From Paenibacillus zeisoli (GTDB lineage: Bacteria; Bacillota; Bacilli; Paenibacillales; Paenibacillaceae): a DNA stretch of 64,000 nt. Under the pieces are notes generated by a model. That model saw nothing but the letters and a program-made list of their open reading frames with translations, was not told where the DNA came from and ran no database searches. How positions within the stretch are numbered: position 1 is the first letter of the stretch; each line of letters starts with the position of its first letter. Below, piece after piece: positions 52,016 through 60,971 of the stretch. Both the position numbers and the translations under genes were made by a program. The DNA is taken from assembly GCF_003994465.1 (NCBI RefSeq), contig NZ_RZNX01000007.1:62001-126000 (forward strand), read 5' to 3'.

Positions 52016-52061
52016 TTTTCTGGTTTCCTGAAATTCGTCTTCCACATGAAAGGAGAACAAT

Positions 52062-54503
52062 ATGAAGAAAAAGAAAGTGCGTAAAGTAACTTTGGCCGCA
52101 GGTATGACCGCCCTATTAACCACAGCCGTTCTTCTACCGGAGCCGGCATTGATTAGTTCAGCGCAGGCAGTGGCCGCGGAGACGCCAGCCCAGATTACAG
52201 CGAAGAAGCCATCACAAGCTCCAATCTTTCAAGATGCTTCTGTACATGACCCCTCCGTTATCAAGGTGGGGGATACCTTTTACGTATTCGGATCTCATTT
52301 GGCTGCAGCCAAAACTAAGGATTTCATGAAATGGGACATGATTGCTTCGGGGGTGAAGGATGGCAATAAGCTGATTCCGAACGTAACCGAGGAGCTTAGG
52401 GATACCCTTTCCTGGGCACAATCGGATACTTTGTGGGCGCCAGACGTGATCCAGCTTGCAGATGGGAAATTCTATATGTATTACAACGCCTGTAAAGGAG
52501 ATTCTCCCCGTTCAGCCCTGGGTGTGGCGGTAGCGGATAACGTGGAGGGGCCGTATAAGGACCTTGGAATTATTCTGAAATCAGGCATGTGGGGCGAGGC
52601 AGGGGCGGACGGAACCATTTATGATGCGACGAAGCATCCGAACGTCGTTGATCCTGATGTCTTTTTCGATAAAGACGGAAAGCTCTGGATGGTGTACGGC
52701 TCCTACTCGGGAGGGATTTTCATTCTTAGAATGGACCCCAAGACCGGCAAGCCATTGCCGGATCAGGGTTATGGCAAGAAGCTGACCGGCGGCAATCACA
52801 GCCGGATTGAAGGACCTTATATGCTTTACAGCCCTCAGACGGATTATTATTACTTATTCCTGTCGTTTGGCGGCCTGGATGCAAATGGCGGGTACAATAT
52901 GCGCGTAGCTCGCTCGAAGACACCGGATGGTCCATTCCTGGATGCTGATGGGAATGACATGCTTCAAGCGAAGGCGAATCCAAGTCTGCCGCTCTTTGAT
53001 GACAGATCGGTGGAGCCTTATGGGGTCAAGCTGATGGGGAATTACCTGTTCAAACGGGAGATCGGTGATCCGGGACAGGGAATAGGAACCGGCTATGTCT
53101 CACCAGGGCATAACTCGGCCTATTATGACAGCAAGACGGGAAAGTACTACCTGATCTTCCACTCCCGATTCCCGCAAAGAGGAGAGGAACATGAAATTCG
53201 CGTCCATGAAATGTATATGAATGCGAACGGCTGGCCGGTAGTTGCCCCGTATCGGTATGCTGGGGAGGCGAGCGATAAGCTCACCGCCAAGTCTATCAAC
53301 AAGAATGATATCGCAGGTGAATATAAGTTCATTAATCATGGGAAGGAGATCACTTCGGCTATAAAGGAATCGATCTCCATCACGCTGGATAAGAAAGGCG
53401 GAATTACCGGTGATGCCACGGGTAAATGGAAGATTACCAGCAGCAATAAAGCGGAAATTACGCTAAAAGGAGTCACTTACAGCGGTGTATTTACCTATCA
53501 ATGGAATCCGGATAGTCAGCAGAATGTGCTCACTTTCAGCGCCTTGTCGAACAAGGGTGAATCGATCTGGGGCAGCCAGGTCATGAACCGGAGTGATAAG
53601 CAAATTGTAGAGGCTGTCCAAAAGGATCTTAGCCTGGGTGATACCAGCGGCATCTATAATAATCTTACTCTTCCTGCTTCAGGCACAGAAGGCGCCGCAA
53701 TTGCCTGGACCTCCTCGGCTCCGGATGTAATCTCTGCCAGCGGGGCTGTGAATCGGCCGGCGGCTGGATCCGGAAATGCCACAGTGACCTTGACGGCTAC
53801 CATTACTAAAGGCAAAGCCAAGGCCGAGAAGAAGCTGCAGGTAGTGGTGCTTCAGCAAAGCGAAGGTCCGCTGGTAGCCAGCTATTCCATGGACGAAGAT
53901 AAGGGCAATCTTATTCAGGACAGCTCGGCAAATGCTTACCATGGCAAGCTGACCGGGGGAGTAAGCTGGGATGCGAACGATGCGATTGACTCGAATGATG
54001 CGAAGAGCGGTTCTCTTAACTTTAGCGGGAAGGATGGCTATGTGCAGCTGACTGGAGCTCTTGCCGATGCAGAGGACTTTACTTTTGCCGCGTGGGTGAA
54101 TTGGTCTGGGGGAGGAGACTGGCAGCGCATTTTCGATATTGGCAATGGGATGGATTCCTTCATGTTCCTTACTCCCTCCCAGTATAGCGGCGTGCTTCAA
54201 TTCACCATTCATGAACAGGGCACAGATCAAAGCCTGCTGTCAGCCGCGCCGCTGCCAAAGAATGAATGGAGTCACGTGGCGGTGACCCTGGAGGGCAGTA
54301 CAGGCAAGCTGTATGTGAATGGCAAGCTTGCGGCCACAAATACGGATATGAGCTTTAATCCGAAGGAGCTAAAGGCGGCCGATGCCTATCTCGGGAAAAG
54401 CCGATTTGCAGCGGATGCTTATTTCGGGGGGCGTATGGATGATGTTCAGTTCTACAACCAAGCCCTGAATGAGCAGGAGATCGGTAAATTGTCCGAGAAA
54501 TAA
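52062..54503 (+). CDS. Secreted GH43 endo-arabinanase with LamG-like module
   Basis: An 813-residue secreted glycoside hydrolase. Signal peptide at residues 1-~40 (KKKK, hydrophobic core, AxA). Then a GH43 five-bladed propeller: catalytic base Asp63 in VHDPSVI, pKa-tuning Asp in NVVDPDVFF (~197) and acid Glu in SRIEGPYML (~249), as in endo-1,5-alpha-L-arabinanases. Next a beta domain (~410-510), an Ig-like linker module (~515-600) and a C-terminal LamG/concanavalin-like domain (~605-810) that may bind polysaccharide. AAAGGAGAACAAT precedes the ATG. Likely function is breaking down arabinan from plant cell walls outside the cell. Confidence 0.9.
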   Translation: MKKKKVRKVTLAAGMTALLTTAVLLPEPALISSAQAVAAETPAQITAKKPSQAPIFQDASVHDPSVIKVGDTFYVFGSHLAAAKTKDFMKWDMIASGVKDGNKLIPNVTEELRDTLSWAQSDTLWAPDVIQLADGKFYMYYNACKGDSPRSALGVAVADNVEGPYKDLGIILKSGMWGEAGADGTIYDATKHPNVVDPDVFFDKDGKLWMVYGSYSGGIFILRMDPKTGKPLPDQGYGKKLTGGNHSRIEGPYMLYSPQTDYYYLFLSFGGLDANGGYNMRVARSKTPDGPFLDADGNDMLQAKANPSLPLFDDRSVEPYGVKLMGNYLFKREIGDPGQGIGTGYVSPGHNSAYYDSKTGKYYLIFHSRFPQRGEEHEIRVHEMYMNANGWPVVAPYRYAGEASDKLTAKSINKNDIAGEYKFINHGKEITSAIKESISITLDKKGGITGDATGKWKITSSNKAEITLKGVTYSGVFTYQWNPDSQQNVLTFSALSNKGESIWGSQVMNRSDKQIVEAVQKDLSLGDTSGIYNNLTLPASGTEGAAIAWTSSAPDVISASGAVNRPAAGSGNATVTLTATITKGKAKAEKKLQVVVLQQSEGPLVASYSMDEDKGNLIQDSSANAYHGKLTGGVSWDANDAIDSNDAKSGSLNFSGKDGYVQLTGALADAEDFTFAAWVNWSGGGDWQRIFDIGNGMDSFMFLTPSQYSGVLQFTIHEQGTDQSLLSAAPLPKNEWSHVAVTLEGSTGKLYVNGKLAATNTDMSFNPKELKAADAYLGKSRFAADAYFGGRMDDVQFYNQALNEQEIGKLSEK

Positions 54504-54510
54504 AAAATAA

Positions 54511-54538
54511 ATGAGCAGCCTCATTCGAGGCTGCTCAT
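54511..54538. terminator. Bidirectional hairpin between GH43 gene and psd
   Basis: ATGAGCAGCCTC-ATTC-GAGGCTGCTCAT; on the minus strand it is followed by TTATTTTTTA, so it is a good terminator for psd and a weaker one for the arabinanase. Confidence 0.85.
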
Positions 54539-54601
54539 TGTTCGTCTGGAGTCGTTCTTTTTAACATTTCGCTACTTATTGCTTCTCGGCGTGTATGATC
54601 A

Positions 54602-55390
54602 CTAATTCCGGTAGAATCTTCCCAGCAATGTGCCAAGCTTCACCGGTGTGCCTATAGCCAGATCTGGCAAAGGCTCAAAGGTCCCGTTCTCCGTCAACAG
54701 GACAACTGTTGAGCCAAATTCAAAGTAAGCCATGTCATCTCCGCGATTCCAGGAATTTGCGCTGTCATCTGTATATTTGATACTGCTGACATTCATGGCC
54801 CCCACCTTCACGACGGCCACCTCACCCAGTTCATGGGAGATGTAGGTAATCAGCCGTTCATTCCGGCTTAGAACGCCCTTCATATGAGTCAGTCCAAAAT
54901 CATTGACCGGATATACCCGGCCCTTCAGATGCTCGCTCTCTACTTTCTGACCCGTAACTGGAGCGTGAATACGATGATAGTTCGTCGGGCTGAGGTAGAG
55001 CACGAAGAAGAATCCGTTCTTATAGGTCTCCATATGTGGAGAATGGCCCAGAAGTTCAGCCAAGGAATAGTCCTGACCCTTAACCCCCGGGATTACACCT
55101 GTATTGACTGGCCCCATACCGGTAATCAGGCCATCTACGGGGCTGATCAGGGCATCTGGAGCATCAGGTATCATACGCATCCCCGCTTTCAGGCGGCGGG
55201 AGAAGAATTCATTCAGGGACCGGTATTCATTAATATCTTTCTCCGCTTCGTGCAGCGGAATATTATAGGTTCTCGCAAATGTGGGAATGATGTGACGGCT
55301 GAATCCGGAATGGGAAAAGTGGCCCATAATTTGAGAGATCCATTTCCGGGAGGAAAGCTCGGTCATCAGCCTCATCACTTTTTTTGCCAT
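54602..55390 (-). CDS. psd: Phosphatidylserine decarboxylase proenzyme
   Basis: A 262-residue enzyme that makes phosphatidylethanolamine. The chain is expected to cut itself at the Gly-Ser bond of FGSTVVLL (about residues 222-229; the usual LGST reads FGST) to create the pyruvoyl group. Other marks are YRSLNEFFSRRLK, SPVDG and YLSPTNYHRIHAPV with the His of the catalytic site. The ATG at 55390 follows AAGGAGGATGCCCCA; the frame extends upstream without a site. No pssA is in the window. Confidence 0.93.
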   Translation of the reverse strand: MAKKVMRLMTELSSRKWISQIMGHFSHSGFSRHIIPTFARTYNIPLHEAEKDINEYRSLNEFFSRRLKAGMRMIPDAPDALISPVDGLITGMGPVNTGVIPGVKGQDYSLAELLGHSPHMETYKNGFFFVLYLSPTNYHRIHAPVTGQKVESEHLKGRVYPVNDFGLTHMKGVLSRNERLITYISHELGEVAVVKVGAMNVSSIKYTDDSANSWNRGDDMAYFEFGSTVVLLTENGTFEPLPDLAIGTPVKLGTLLGRFYRN

Positions 55391-55581
55391 TGGGGCATCC
55401 TCCTTACAAACAGATAAGACAAAGCTTATATTGACATAGAACCTGCTTGAAATCAACCTTTAACCCGTATTTTGATTCAGAGATATTTGATGACTATATG
55501 GAAAATAGTGTATGTTGAAGGCAGTCGTATTACGGCTGAAAGCGGGTGGGATTAGGAGGACAAGGGGGATAAGAAGGAGGA

Positions 55582-55910
55582 TTGCATGAATTCAAGACTA
55601 GAAGAGATCCGTTTCTATCTATAGTTATTTGGTCCAGTATCATCTTGTTGATGATCTGTGGATATCAACATATTATGTAATTAATGAGAAGGAATTGATT
55701 GTACGCACAGGTCCAGCTTCCAAATCAATTCCTCTCGAAAGCATCAGCAAAGCCAAGCCCGTTCGCTCATGGGTGGCGAGCACGGCAACCTCCATTCACC
55801 GGATTGAAATTCATTATAGCAGGTACGAGTACATCCAGATTTCTCCCCTTGACCAGAAAGCCTTTCTGAGAGAACTCCAGCACCGGTGTCCGCATTTACA
55901 ATTACAGTGA
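55582..55910 (+). pseudogene. Broken bacterial PH-domain membrane protein
   Basis: The C-terminal part (frame of 55629) reads like the bacterial PH domain seen in small membrane proteins (TYYVINEKELIVRTGPASKSIPLESISKAKPVR, then IEIHYSRYEYIQISP). The expected N-terminal start FKTRRDPFLSIVIWSSIILL is present just upstream but in another frame, ending at a stop at about 55679. Family proteins normally have a second membrane helix between these two parts, so ~50 residues seem deleted and the frame shifted. A strong AAGGAGG remains in front. The C-terminal piece alone could begin at TTG 55629. Its end overlaps the Sda-like gene tail to tail. Confidence 0.6.
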
Positions 55911-56066
55911 TGTGGATGGATCGCTTTCTGTGTGGGTATTTCTACGTCTGATCTCCTCTTCAAGCAGCTGAAGGAATTCTTGATTCAGCTCCAGTCTAAG
56001 CGCATTTTGGTAGGCTTTAACTAAGGTTTCGTAGCTCATTTCTGATAGACCCAGCTCATTGATCAT
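55902..56066 (-). CDS. Second Sda-like sporulation kinase inhibitor
   Basis: A 54-residue protein whose core MSYETLVKAYQNALRLELNQEFLQLLEEEIRRRN aligns with Sda (start helix with x-LxxxY-xxAxxLxLNxxF, then LLxxEIxRR). Compared with the gene at 7884 it has an N-terminal extension of nine residues and an acidic tail. TAGGAGAATTTGCTGT precedes the ATG at 56066. No DnaA boxes are seen upstream, so if functional it would be controlled differently from sda. Assignment rests on pattern only. Confidence 0.72.
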   Translation of the reverse strand: MINELGLSEMSYETLVKAYQNALRLELNQEFLQLLEEEIRRRNTHTESDPSTSL

Positions 56067-56322
56067 ACAGCAAATTCTCCTATCATTAAGATAATTGCTG
56101 TTTTCGGCAACCCAGCCGCCATTTTGTTCTGGCCTGTGGCTTTGCGTCCTTACCTTTCGATAAGTTTGCGTTTTCGTAACAGTCATCATTGATAATGTGC
56201 TTCTATATAGTTTATCGGATTTAGGCAGCAAAATATTGAGAATTAGGAACTATGGTTGGTTTGTGCATTTCAGTTCGGATATGAGTCTACAGCTTTAGAC
56301 TGTTCCATCGGAGCATCCTGGT

Positions 56323-56455
56323 CGCTGCGTGCCCGGATCGTCTTTCTGATCGCTGTTGCCCCCGGATTTCCTGATTTGAACTTCTCATAGCGGTAGAAAT
56401 CCGGGGGCAAAGGCGACCGCTTCGCTTCTACAAGACGATTCCGGGCCCTCCGCTG
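56323..56455 (-). repeat. Structured intergenic repeat element, copy 2
   Basis: The reverse-strand partner of the element at 27098. Central stem 56356-56370 with 56396-56410 is a perfect 15 bp (TTGCCCCCGGATTTC/GAAATCCGGGGGCAA). Outer arms CCCGGATCGTCTT (56332-56344) and AAGACGATTCCGGG (56432-56445) pair with one bulge. Read on the minus strand, AGCGGTCGCCTTTG, a loop CCGCTA, CAACAGCGAT, CAGCGGAG and CGCAGCG are shared with copy 1, whereas stem bases differ in a paired way. It lies in the non-coding stretch between the Sda-like and VOC genes. Confidence 0.85.
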
Positions 56456-56493
56456 GGTTTGGCCTAGGAGTAGCAGCATACTCAGAGCCCAAG

Positions 56494-56607
56494 ACTCACC
56501 CTCATAATTTGGGTGAGGGAATAGAGAGAGGAGCGACTTGAACGGGTCGCTCCTCTCTTGTGAGTTAAACGCCCAGAATCCCCTTTTGGAGATTCCGGCG
56601 TTTTTTC
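56494..56607 (+). promoter_or_regulatory. Three-hairpin leader ending in a terminator before the VOC gene
   Basis: Hairpin A CTCACCC/GGGTGAG (56495-56501 with 56511-56517); hairpin B AGAGAGGAGCGAC/GTCGCTCCTCTCT (56525-56537 with 56546-56558); hairpin C CGCC-GAATC/GATTC-GGCG then six Ts (56570-56606), a rho-independent terminator 16 bases before the ATG. ACTCAC (56494-56499) could instead pair with GTGAGT (56560-56565), excluding hairpin A. It could be an attenuator; no known riboswitch is recognised. Confidence 0.5.
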
Positions 56608-56622
56608 GGTACACCTATTTAG

Positions 56623-57327
56623 ATGTTCAACAGAGGAACTTACCGGGAATATGTAGAGTCAGCACTCTTGGAACTGCTGACTGGTTCGATCGGAGCCATC
56701 AAATCTTTTTATCATGGAGTACTTGAACAGACTGTTCTAAAAGAGACAGAGGACGTCATCTCGCTGAAGGCAGGCGAGTCGATACTTACTTTTACACGTT
56801 CCTATTATCAATATGAGTCTCCGTATTATCATTTTGCGTATAACATCCCTGAACAGAAGTGTGAGCAGGCGCTGAACTGGCTGAAGCAAAAGGGCGTATC
56901 TGTGTATTCGGTCAACGGGCAAGAGATAGAGCATAACGAGAATTGGAATTCCGATTCGATTTACTTCAATGATCCTGTGGGAAATATCGTTGAATTCATT
57001 GCCAGGCATGATTTGAAGGATGAAGATACTGCCCTCTTCACAGCTGTGGATATTAAGAATATAAGCGAAATAGGCCTTCCCACCCAAGACGTAACGGCGA
57101 TATCTGAAATGCTGAGAGGTAAGTATGATCTTCAGGTGTATAAGTCAGCAAGTCCGACATTCACTCCACTAGGTGACGAAGAAGGACTTATCATTCTTGC
57201 GGCGGTGGGGAGGATCTGGTTCGGTTCGGATAAAGCGGCAAAGTATTTTCCAGTTACCATAGATATTTCTGATGGCAGCATGAGAAATGAATTCACATTT
57301 GGTGATGGCTATTTAATCAAGTCCTGA
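56623..57327 (+). CDS. VOC-family (glyoxalase-like) protein
   Basis: A 234-residue protein with two vicinal-oxygen-chelate modules: the first (~15-130) shows SIGAIKSFYHGVLEQTVL, HFAYNIP and IYFNDPVGNIVEFIAR (the usual metal-site Glu near the end); the second half (~140-230) is diverged. Function cannot be predicted. The start is uncertain: the ATG at 56623 has no ribosome binding site, and the first ~12 residues do not look like a VOC N-terminus, so the 5' end may be altered. A terminator lies immediately upstream. Confidence 0.78.
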   Translation: MFNRGTYREYVESALLELLTGSIGAIKSFYHGVLEQTVLKETEDVISLKAGESILTFTRSYYQYESPYYHFAYNIPEQKCEQALNWLKQKGVSVYSVNGQEIEHNENWNSDSIYFNDPVGNIVEFIARHDLKDEDTALFTAVDIKNISEIGLPTQDVTAISEMLRGKYDLQVYKSASPTFTPLGDEEGLIILAAVGRIWFGSDKAAKYFPVTIDISDGSMRNEFTFGDGYLIKS

Positions 57328-57372
57328 TTCTGCGGAATTTTGCCCTTGATTGCTGACCCGGATGTAAAAGAT

Positions 57373-57413
57373 AAAAGACGTGCAGTCCGGTTTACGGAGC
57401 GCCCGTCTTTTTT
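57373..57413. terminator. Bidirectional terminator
   Basis: AAAAGACG (57373-57380) pairs with CGTCTTTT (57404-57411) around a TCCG/CGGA inner helix; serves the convergent VOC and YheC/D genes. Confidence 0.85.
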
Positions 57414-57458
57414 GCTGCCAAGGGTTATGTTCCTGTGAGAATACGGCATCGGCATCAT

Positions 57459-58547
57459 TCATTCCCTACGGTTATATAGGTACCAGGCGAAAGCCATAGG
57501 TTCACGATAGGATGCCTTCCAAGTATTATGCATTCCAGCCTTGTTGAAACCGTACCGCTGATCACGTCCGTTGCATTCGATGAAATAGATTCGGCCATCT
57601 TCAGTGACTCCAATATCGAGTCCGAGATCGGCAAGAAGCGGCAGCTTAAGAGATAAGTAATTAGCTGTAGTCAAGGCCAAATGTTCCACTTGATCCATAA
57701 CTCTGGAGGTCTGAGAAGGGGGCATCACCTCGGACAGAATTTCAGGTACGGGGTAAGCTTTTCCTCCTCCCGCCAGATTGGAGATAAATATACCAGGCGG
57801 AGATTTTTTGGCGAACATGCCGGTTACTGCCCACTCTCCTGTCATTCCCCGCTGCACAGAAACACGAAAATCGAAGGAACGGCCCTTACTTTCTGCGAGT
57901 GGAATCCGTTCTTGAATAAGATAGGGGACTCGGTGCAGGTACTGTTGTACATAAGAAGGTAGTTCGCCTCCCCTAAGCTTCTGCTTAATCCATGTTGGGT
58001 TGCGCATAGATGAGGGATAAGTGATTCTCCACCCGGACTTGTCACGATGTAATCGTATGATCCCTCTTCCGACCGTACCCCGGCATGGTTTAAGGATTAG
58101 ATCGTCATGAAGTTCCATGAAACGGCGAAGGGCCGGGTAGGAGAACACGGCTGTATCAGGCAGGCTGCTTCTTAGGTAAGGGTCGGCCGACAGCAGACGA
58201 TGTATTACATCTTTGCCATAACGATTATTCACGTTGAAGACATCTATTCCCTTGGAAATAAGGGCCTCGATTTTCCGCTGGGCGGATTTTTCCTGAAATA
58301 TTGCGCGGTTATGAATGACATCAGGTATGGGCATGGACACCTGCTCATATTGATGGTTTCGATAAATGTAGGCAGCTGTTCGGCCCTTGCGGATATTGAT
58401 ATCGCCGATATGGATAAACACAGGGATCAAGCCGAATTCTGCTGCCGCTTCTTCATAGTTCGAGAGTGATTCCTGTCCGGTTTTTCGCCTAGGTATACCG
58501 CGGTACATCGCAGCATTAAGCAGAATACCCACATATCTATAGCTCAT
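57459..58547 (-). CDS. YheC/YheD-family spore-associated ATP-grasp protein
   Basis: A 362-residue full-length YheC/YheD protein. The N-terminal domain (YVGILLNAAMYRGIPRRKTGQESLSNYEEAAAEFGL, then VIHNRAIFQ) precedes an ATP-grasp domain: LILKPCRGTVGRGIIRL (~150-166), YLIQERIPLA, SFDFRVSVQRG, GIFISNLAGGGKAYPV and the metal site FIECNGRDQRYG. In Bacillus the family associates with the spore coat, but its ligated substrate is unknown. GAGGAGGACCGGGC precedes the ATG. It is divergent from the glycosyltransferase cluster, suggesting a common role in the spore surface. Confidence 0.9.
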   Translation of the reverse strand: MSYRYVGILLNAAMYRGIPRRKTGQESLSNYEEAAAEFGLIPVFIHIGDINIRKGRTAAYIYRNHQYEQVSMPIPDVIHNRAIFQEKSAQRKIEALISKGIDVFNVNNRYGKDVIHRLLSADPYLRSSLPDTAVFSYPALRRFMELHDDLILKPCRGTVGRGIIRLHRDKSGWRITYPSSMRNPTWIKQKLRGGELPSYVQQYLHRVPYLIQERIPLAESKGRSFDFRVSVQRGMTGEWAVTGMFAKKSPPGIFISNLAGGGKAYPVPEILSEVMPPSQTSRVMDQVEHLALTTANYLSLKLPLLADLGLDIGVTEDGRIYFIECNGRDQRYGFNKAGMHNTWKASYREPMAFAWYLYNRRE

Positions 58548-58734
58548 GCCCGGTCCTCCTCTTCATCTTCGGTGAGTCCCTGTTCTAAAAGTGTCTTCTG
58601 TCAGTCTATGTATAGACTCTTAAAAGGAATGGACGACTGTGCCGAGGCAGAAGCCTGTTTTGGGACTGTGTCACAACTGCTCGGATATCCCAATATATTA
58701 AGATTGTGAAAACCGGATAGGGGAGGGACTTAAG

Positions 58735-59913
58735 TTGTCAGTTCAGCAAAAGGTGGCCGTAATAACGCCGGGGGTATTTGTCATTCCTTCAGGGCGGAGC
58801 AGTTCCGTAGAGCGCGTCATTGAGAAGACAATGCCCCTGGTACCCGATAATTTCGATATACGGGTGTTCAGCAGATCGGGAGGCCACCTGCCGGCCAAGG
58901 GTATGCTCGGGACAGTGCCCTGTTATCGTATTCCAGGAGGTGCCGCATATTTGCCAGGCATTCTGCGTCATCTAAAGAATTGGATGCCGGACACGGCCGA
59001 TGTGCATAACCGTCCTGCAATTGCTTACGGGCTGAAGAGGCATTTGCCTCATATCCGGGTTAATCTGACGCTCCACTCCACGACCTTCATCAGCCCATCC
59101 TGTCTTCCAGAGAGCAAGGCGCGTCTGATGCTGGGGAGTGTGGACGGAATTATTGTGAACAGTTGGTATCTGCGTGATGAGGTGCTGCGCCGATTCCCTA
59201 AACTGAGGACTCCAGTACATGTTAATCCGCTAGGTGTTAGCCTGGAAGACTTCACTCCGCGCTGGACACCTGCAGGTGAGGCGCAAAGACGTGCAAGGCT
59301 ATCTGATTATGGCTGGGAGAACCGTAAAATCATCCTTTTTGTTGGCCGCCTGCTTCAGGGAAAGGGAATTCACCGGCTGCTGGCAGCGCTGCCCGGAATT
59401 GTGGCAAAGGAGAAGAGAGCACTCGCCCTCATAGTAGGAAGTGCCTTTTACGGAGTGAATCGTGATACGGCTTATGTAAGAAGCTTGAGGAAGCTGGCTG
59501 AGCCGTTGAATGAACACGTCTCGTTTCTTTCTTATGTTCCTTATCCGCGTGTTGCAGATTTATATAATCTGGCTGATGTGGTTGTTGTTCCGTCCCTTGA
59601 GGATGAAGCCTTTGGCTTGGTCAATCTGGAAGCCATGGCTTCGGCGGTGCCCGTTATTGCCTCTGAGATAGGGGGGATTCCTGAAATTGTTCAGCATGAG
59701 AAATCAGGTATACTGCTGCCTAAGGGATGTGCCGATAAAGTGCTTGAAGAAAGCGTCCTGCGAATACTTGGAGATGAACAGCTGAAGCGGAAATTCGGGC
59801 TGGCAGGAAGGGAACTCGCCAGAAGTGAATTCAGATGGCAGCACTGCGCGGCGCGCTGGGCGGACCTGATGAGTGCTGAGCTGTCAAAAACCATGCACAG
59901 CTGGAGCGTTTGA
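58735..59913 (+). CDS. Glycosyltransferase family 4 (CotSA-like)
   Basis: A 392-residue GT-B glycosyltransferase. The acceptor half shows ITPGVFVIPSGRSSSVERVIE; the donor half shows FVGRLLQGKGIHRLLAAL and the nucleotide-sugar motif VPSLEDEAFGLVNLEAMASAVPVIASEIGGIPEIV (E-x7-E type). It resembles the spore-coat transferase CotSA. TTG start with AGGGGAGGGACTTAAG upstream. A strong terminator separates it from the GT2 genes; together they probably build a surface glycan. Confidence 0.9.
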   Translation: MSVQQKVAVITPGVFVIPSGRSSSVERVIEKTMPLVPDNFDIRVFSRSGGHLPAKGMLGTVPCYRIPGGAAYLPGILRHLKNWMPDTADVHNRPAIAYGLKRHLPHIRVNLTLHSTTFISPSCLPESKARLMLGSVDGIIVNSWYLRDEVLRRFPKLRTPVHVNPLGVSLEDFTPRWTPAGEAQRRARLSDYGWENRKIILFVGRLLQGKGIHRLLAALPGIVAKEKRALALIVGSAFYGVNRDTAYVRSLRKLAEPLNEHVSFLSYVPYPRVADLYNLADVVVVPSLEDEAFGLVNLEAMASAVPVIASEIGGIPEIVQHEKSGILLPKGCADKVLEESVLRILGDEQLKRKFGLAGRELARSEFRWQHCAARWADLMSAELSKTMHSWSV

Positions 59914-59931
59914 TATTCTCTTACTATGACC

Positions 59932-59977
59932 AAAAAGGCTGATTGGACACTACTTATCTGTGTCCGATCAGCCTTTT
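59932..59977 (+). terminator. Terminator after the GT4 gene
   Basis: An 18-bp stem with one bulge (AAAAAGGCTGATTGGACAC against GTGTCCGATCAGCCTTTT). Confidence 0.93.
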
Positions 59978-60143
59978 GACTGTATATATGGAGAATGATC
60001 TGCTGACACACGGACAATCATCCTCAGCAATTTGTCTCCGTGCAGTCTATGGCAATTGTACGTTTGCCGTTACAAGATGTTCGGTGTGACATAAGCTATG
60101 GTATATTCCGTGGAACAATTCAGTCACAAGGAGGTGGATGACC

Positions 60144-60971
60144 ATGGAGAGTGGGCGGAAGACGGCGATCATGAACAGGGGCCGCCGACCCCCCCGTTTG
60201 AAATCAAGAACTAAGCGAATCTGGCATGTAGTTAATGATCCACAGCCGCTGGTGTCCATCATTATTCCCGCGATGAATGAACGGCGTACCATTGCAGGTG
60301 TGATGCGTGAGGCAGCTGGGGTGCACCCGCGCAGTGAGATCATCGTTGTTGCCAACGGTTCGACGGATGGGACTGCAGAGATTGCGGGGAAGCATGGTGC
60401 CCGGCTCCTTTTTTATCCTGATCCGCTCGGACACGATGTGGGGAGACGTATTGGTGCTGAGGCCGCCAAAGGTAAGGTCCTTCTCTTCATTGATGCGGAT
60501 ATGTTGATCGCTGCGCGTCATCTTAAACCCTTTGTTGATGCCGTGTTATCCGGAACAGATGTAGCGCTCAATGATTACAGCGGTCCTGTGAAGCGTAAGG
60601 ATGCACATCCTGTGGTGCTGGCCAAACATACACTGAACGCTCTTGTTTCACGTCCTGATCTCAAAGGGGCATCGATGACCGCTGTCCCACACGCGATAAG
60701 CCGCCGCGCAGTGGAGATCATCGGCTTTCCTGCTTTGGAGATTCCTCCACTGGCTCAAGCGATGGCGGTGACTTTGGGTCTTGGCATAAAGCTGGTTCAT
60801 CCGGTTCCTGTAGGACGATTAAACGCATCTAGACCCAAAATTAAGGGTAATGATTCACTCACTTCCCTTGTGACCGGGGATCATTTGGAGGCTGTAAGCT
60901 GGCTGGTTGACAAGCTGGGTCCACGTGCAGGTTATGGCGATATGGGCCGTCAGCGGGGGAGGCTCCGATGA
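60144..60971 (+). CDS. Glycosyltransferase family 2, first paralog
   Basis: A ~275-residue GT-A transferase: VSIIIPAMNERRTIAGVMREA (~36-56), ANGSTDGT, the shared LGHDVGRRIGAEAAKGKVLLFIDADM with the metal-binding Asp-Ala-Asp (~115), and a late PHAISRRAVEIIG. The first ~30 residues are Arg-rich. The ATG at 60144 sits nine bases after a perfect AAGGAGGTG; the ATG at 60138 is only three bases from it. Its stop overlaps the next gene's ATG, giving coupled translation with a related transferase. Confidence 0.87.
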   Translation: MESGRKTAIMNRGRRPPRLKSRTKRIWHVVNDPQPLVSIIIPAMNERRTIAGVMREAAGVHPRSEIIVVANGSTDGTAEIAGKHGARLLFYPDPLGHDVGRRIGAEAAKGKVLLFIDADMLIAARHLKPFVDAVLSGTDVALNDYSGPVKRKDAHPVVLAKHTLNALVSRPDLKGASMTAVPHAISRRAVEIIGFPALEIPPLAQAMAVTLGLGIKLVHPVPVGRLNASRPKIKGNDSLTSLVTGDHLEAVSWLVDKLGPRAGYGDMGRQRGRLR

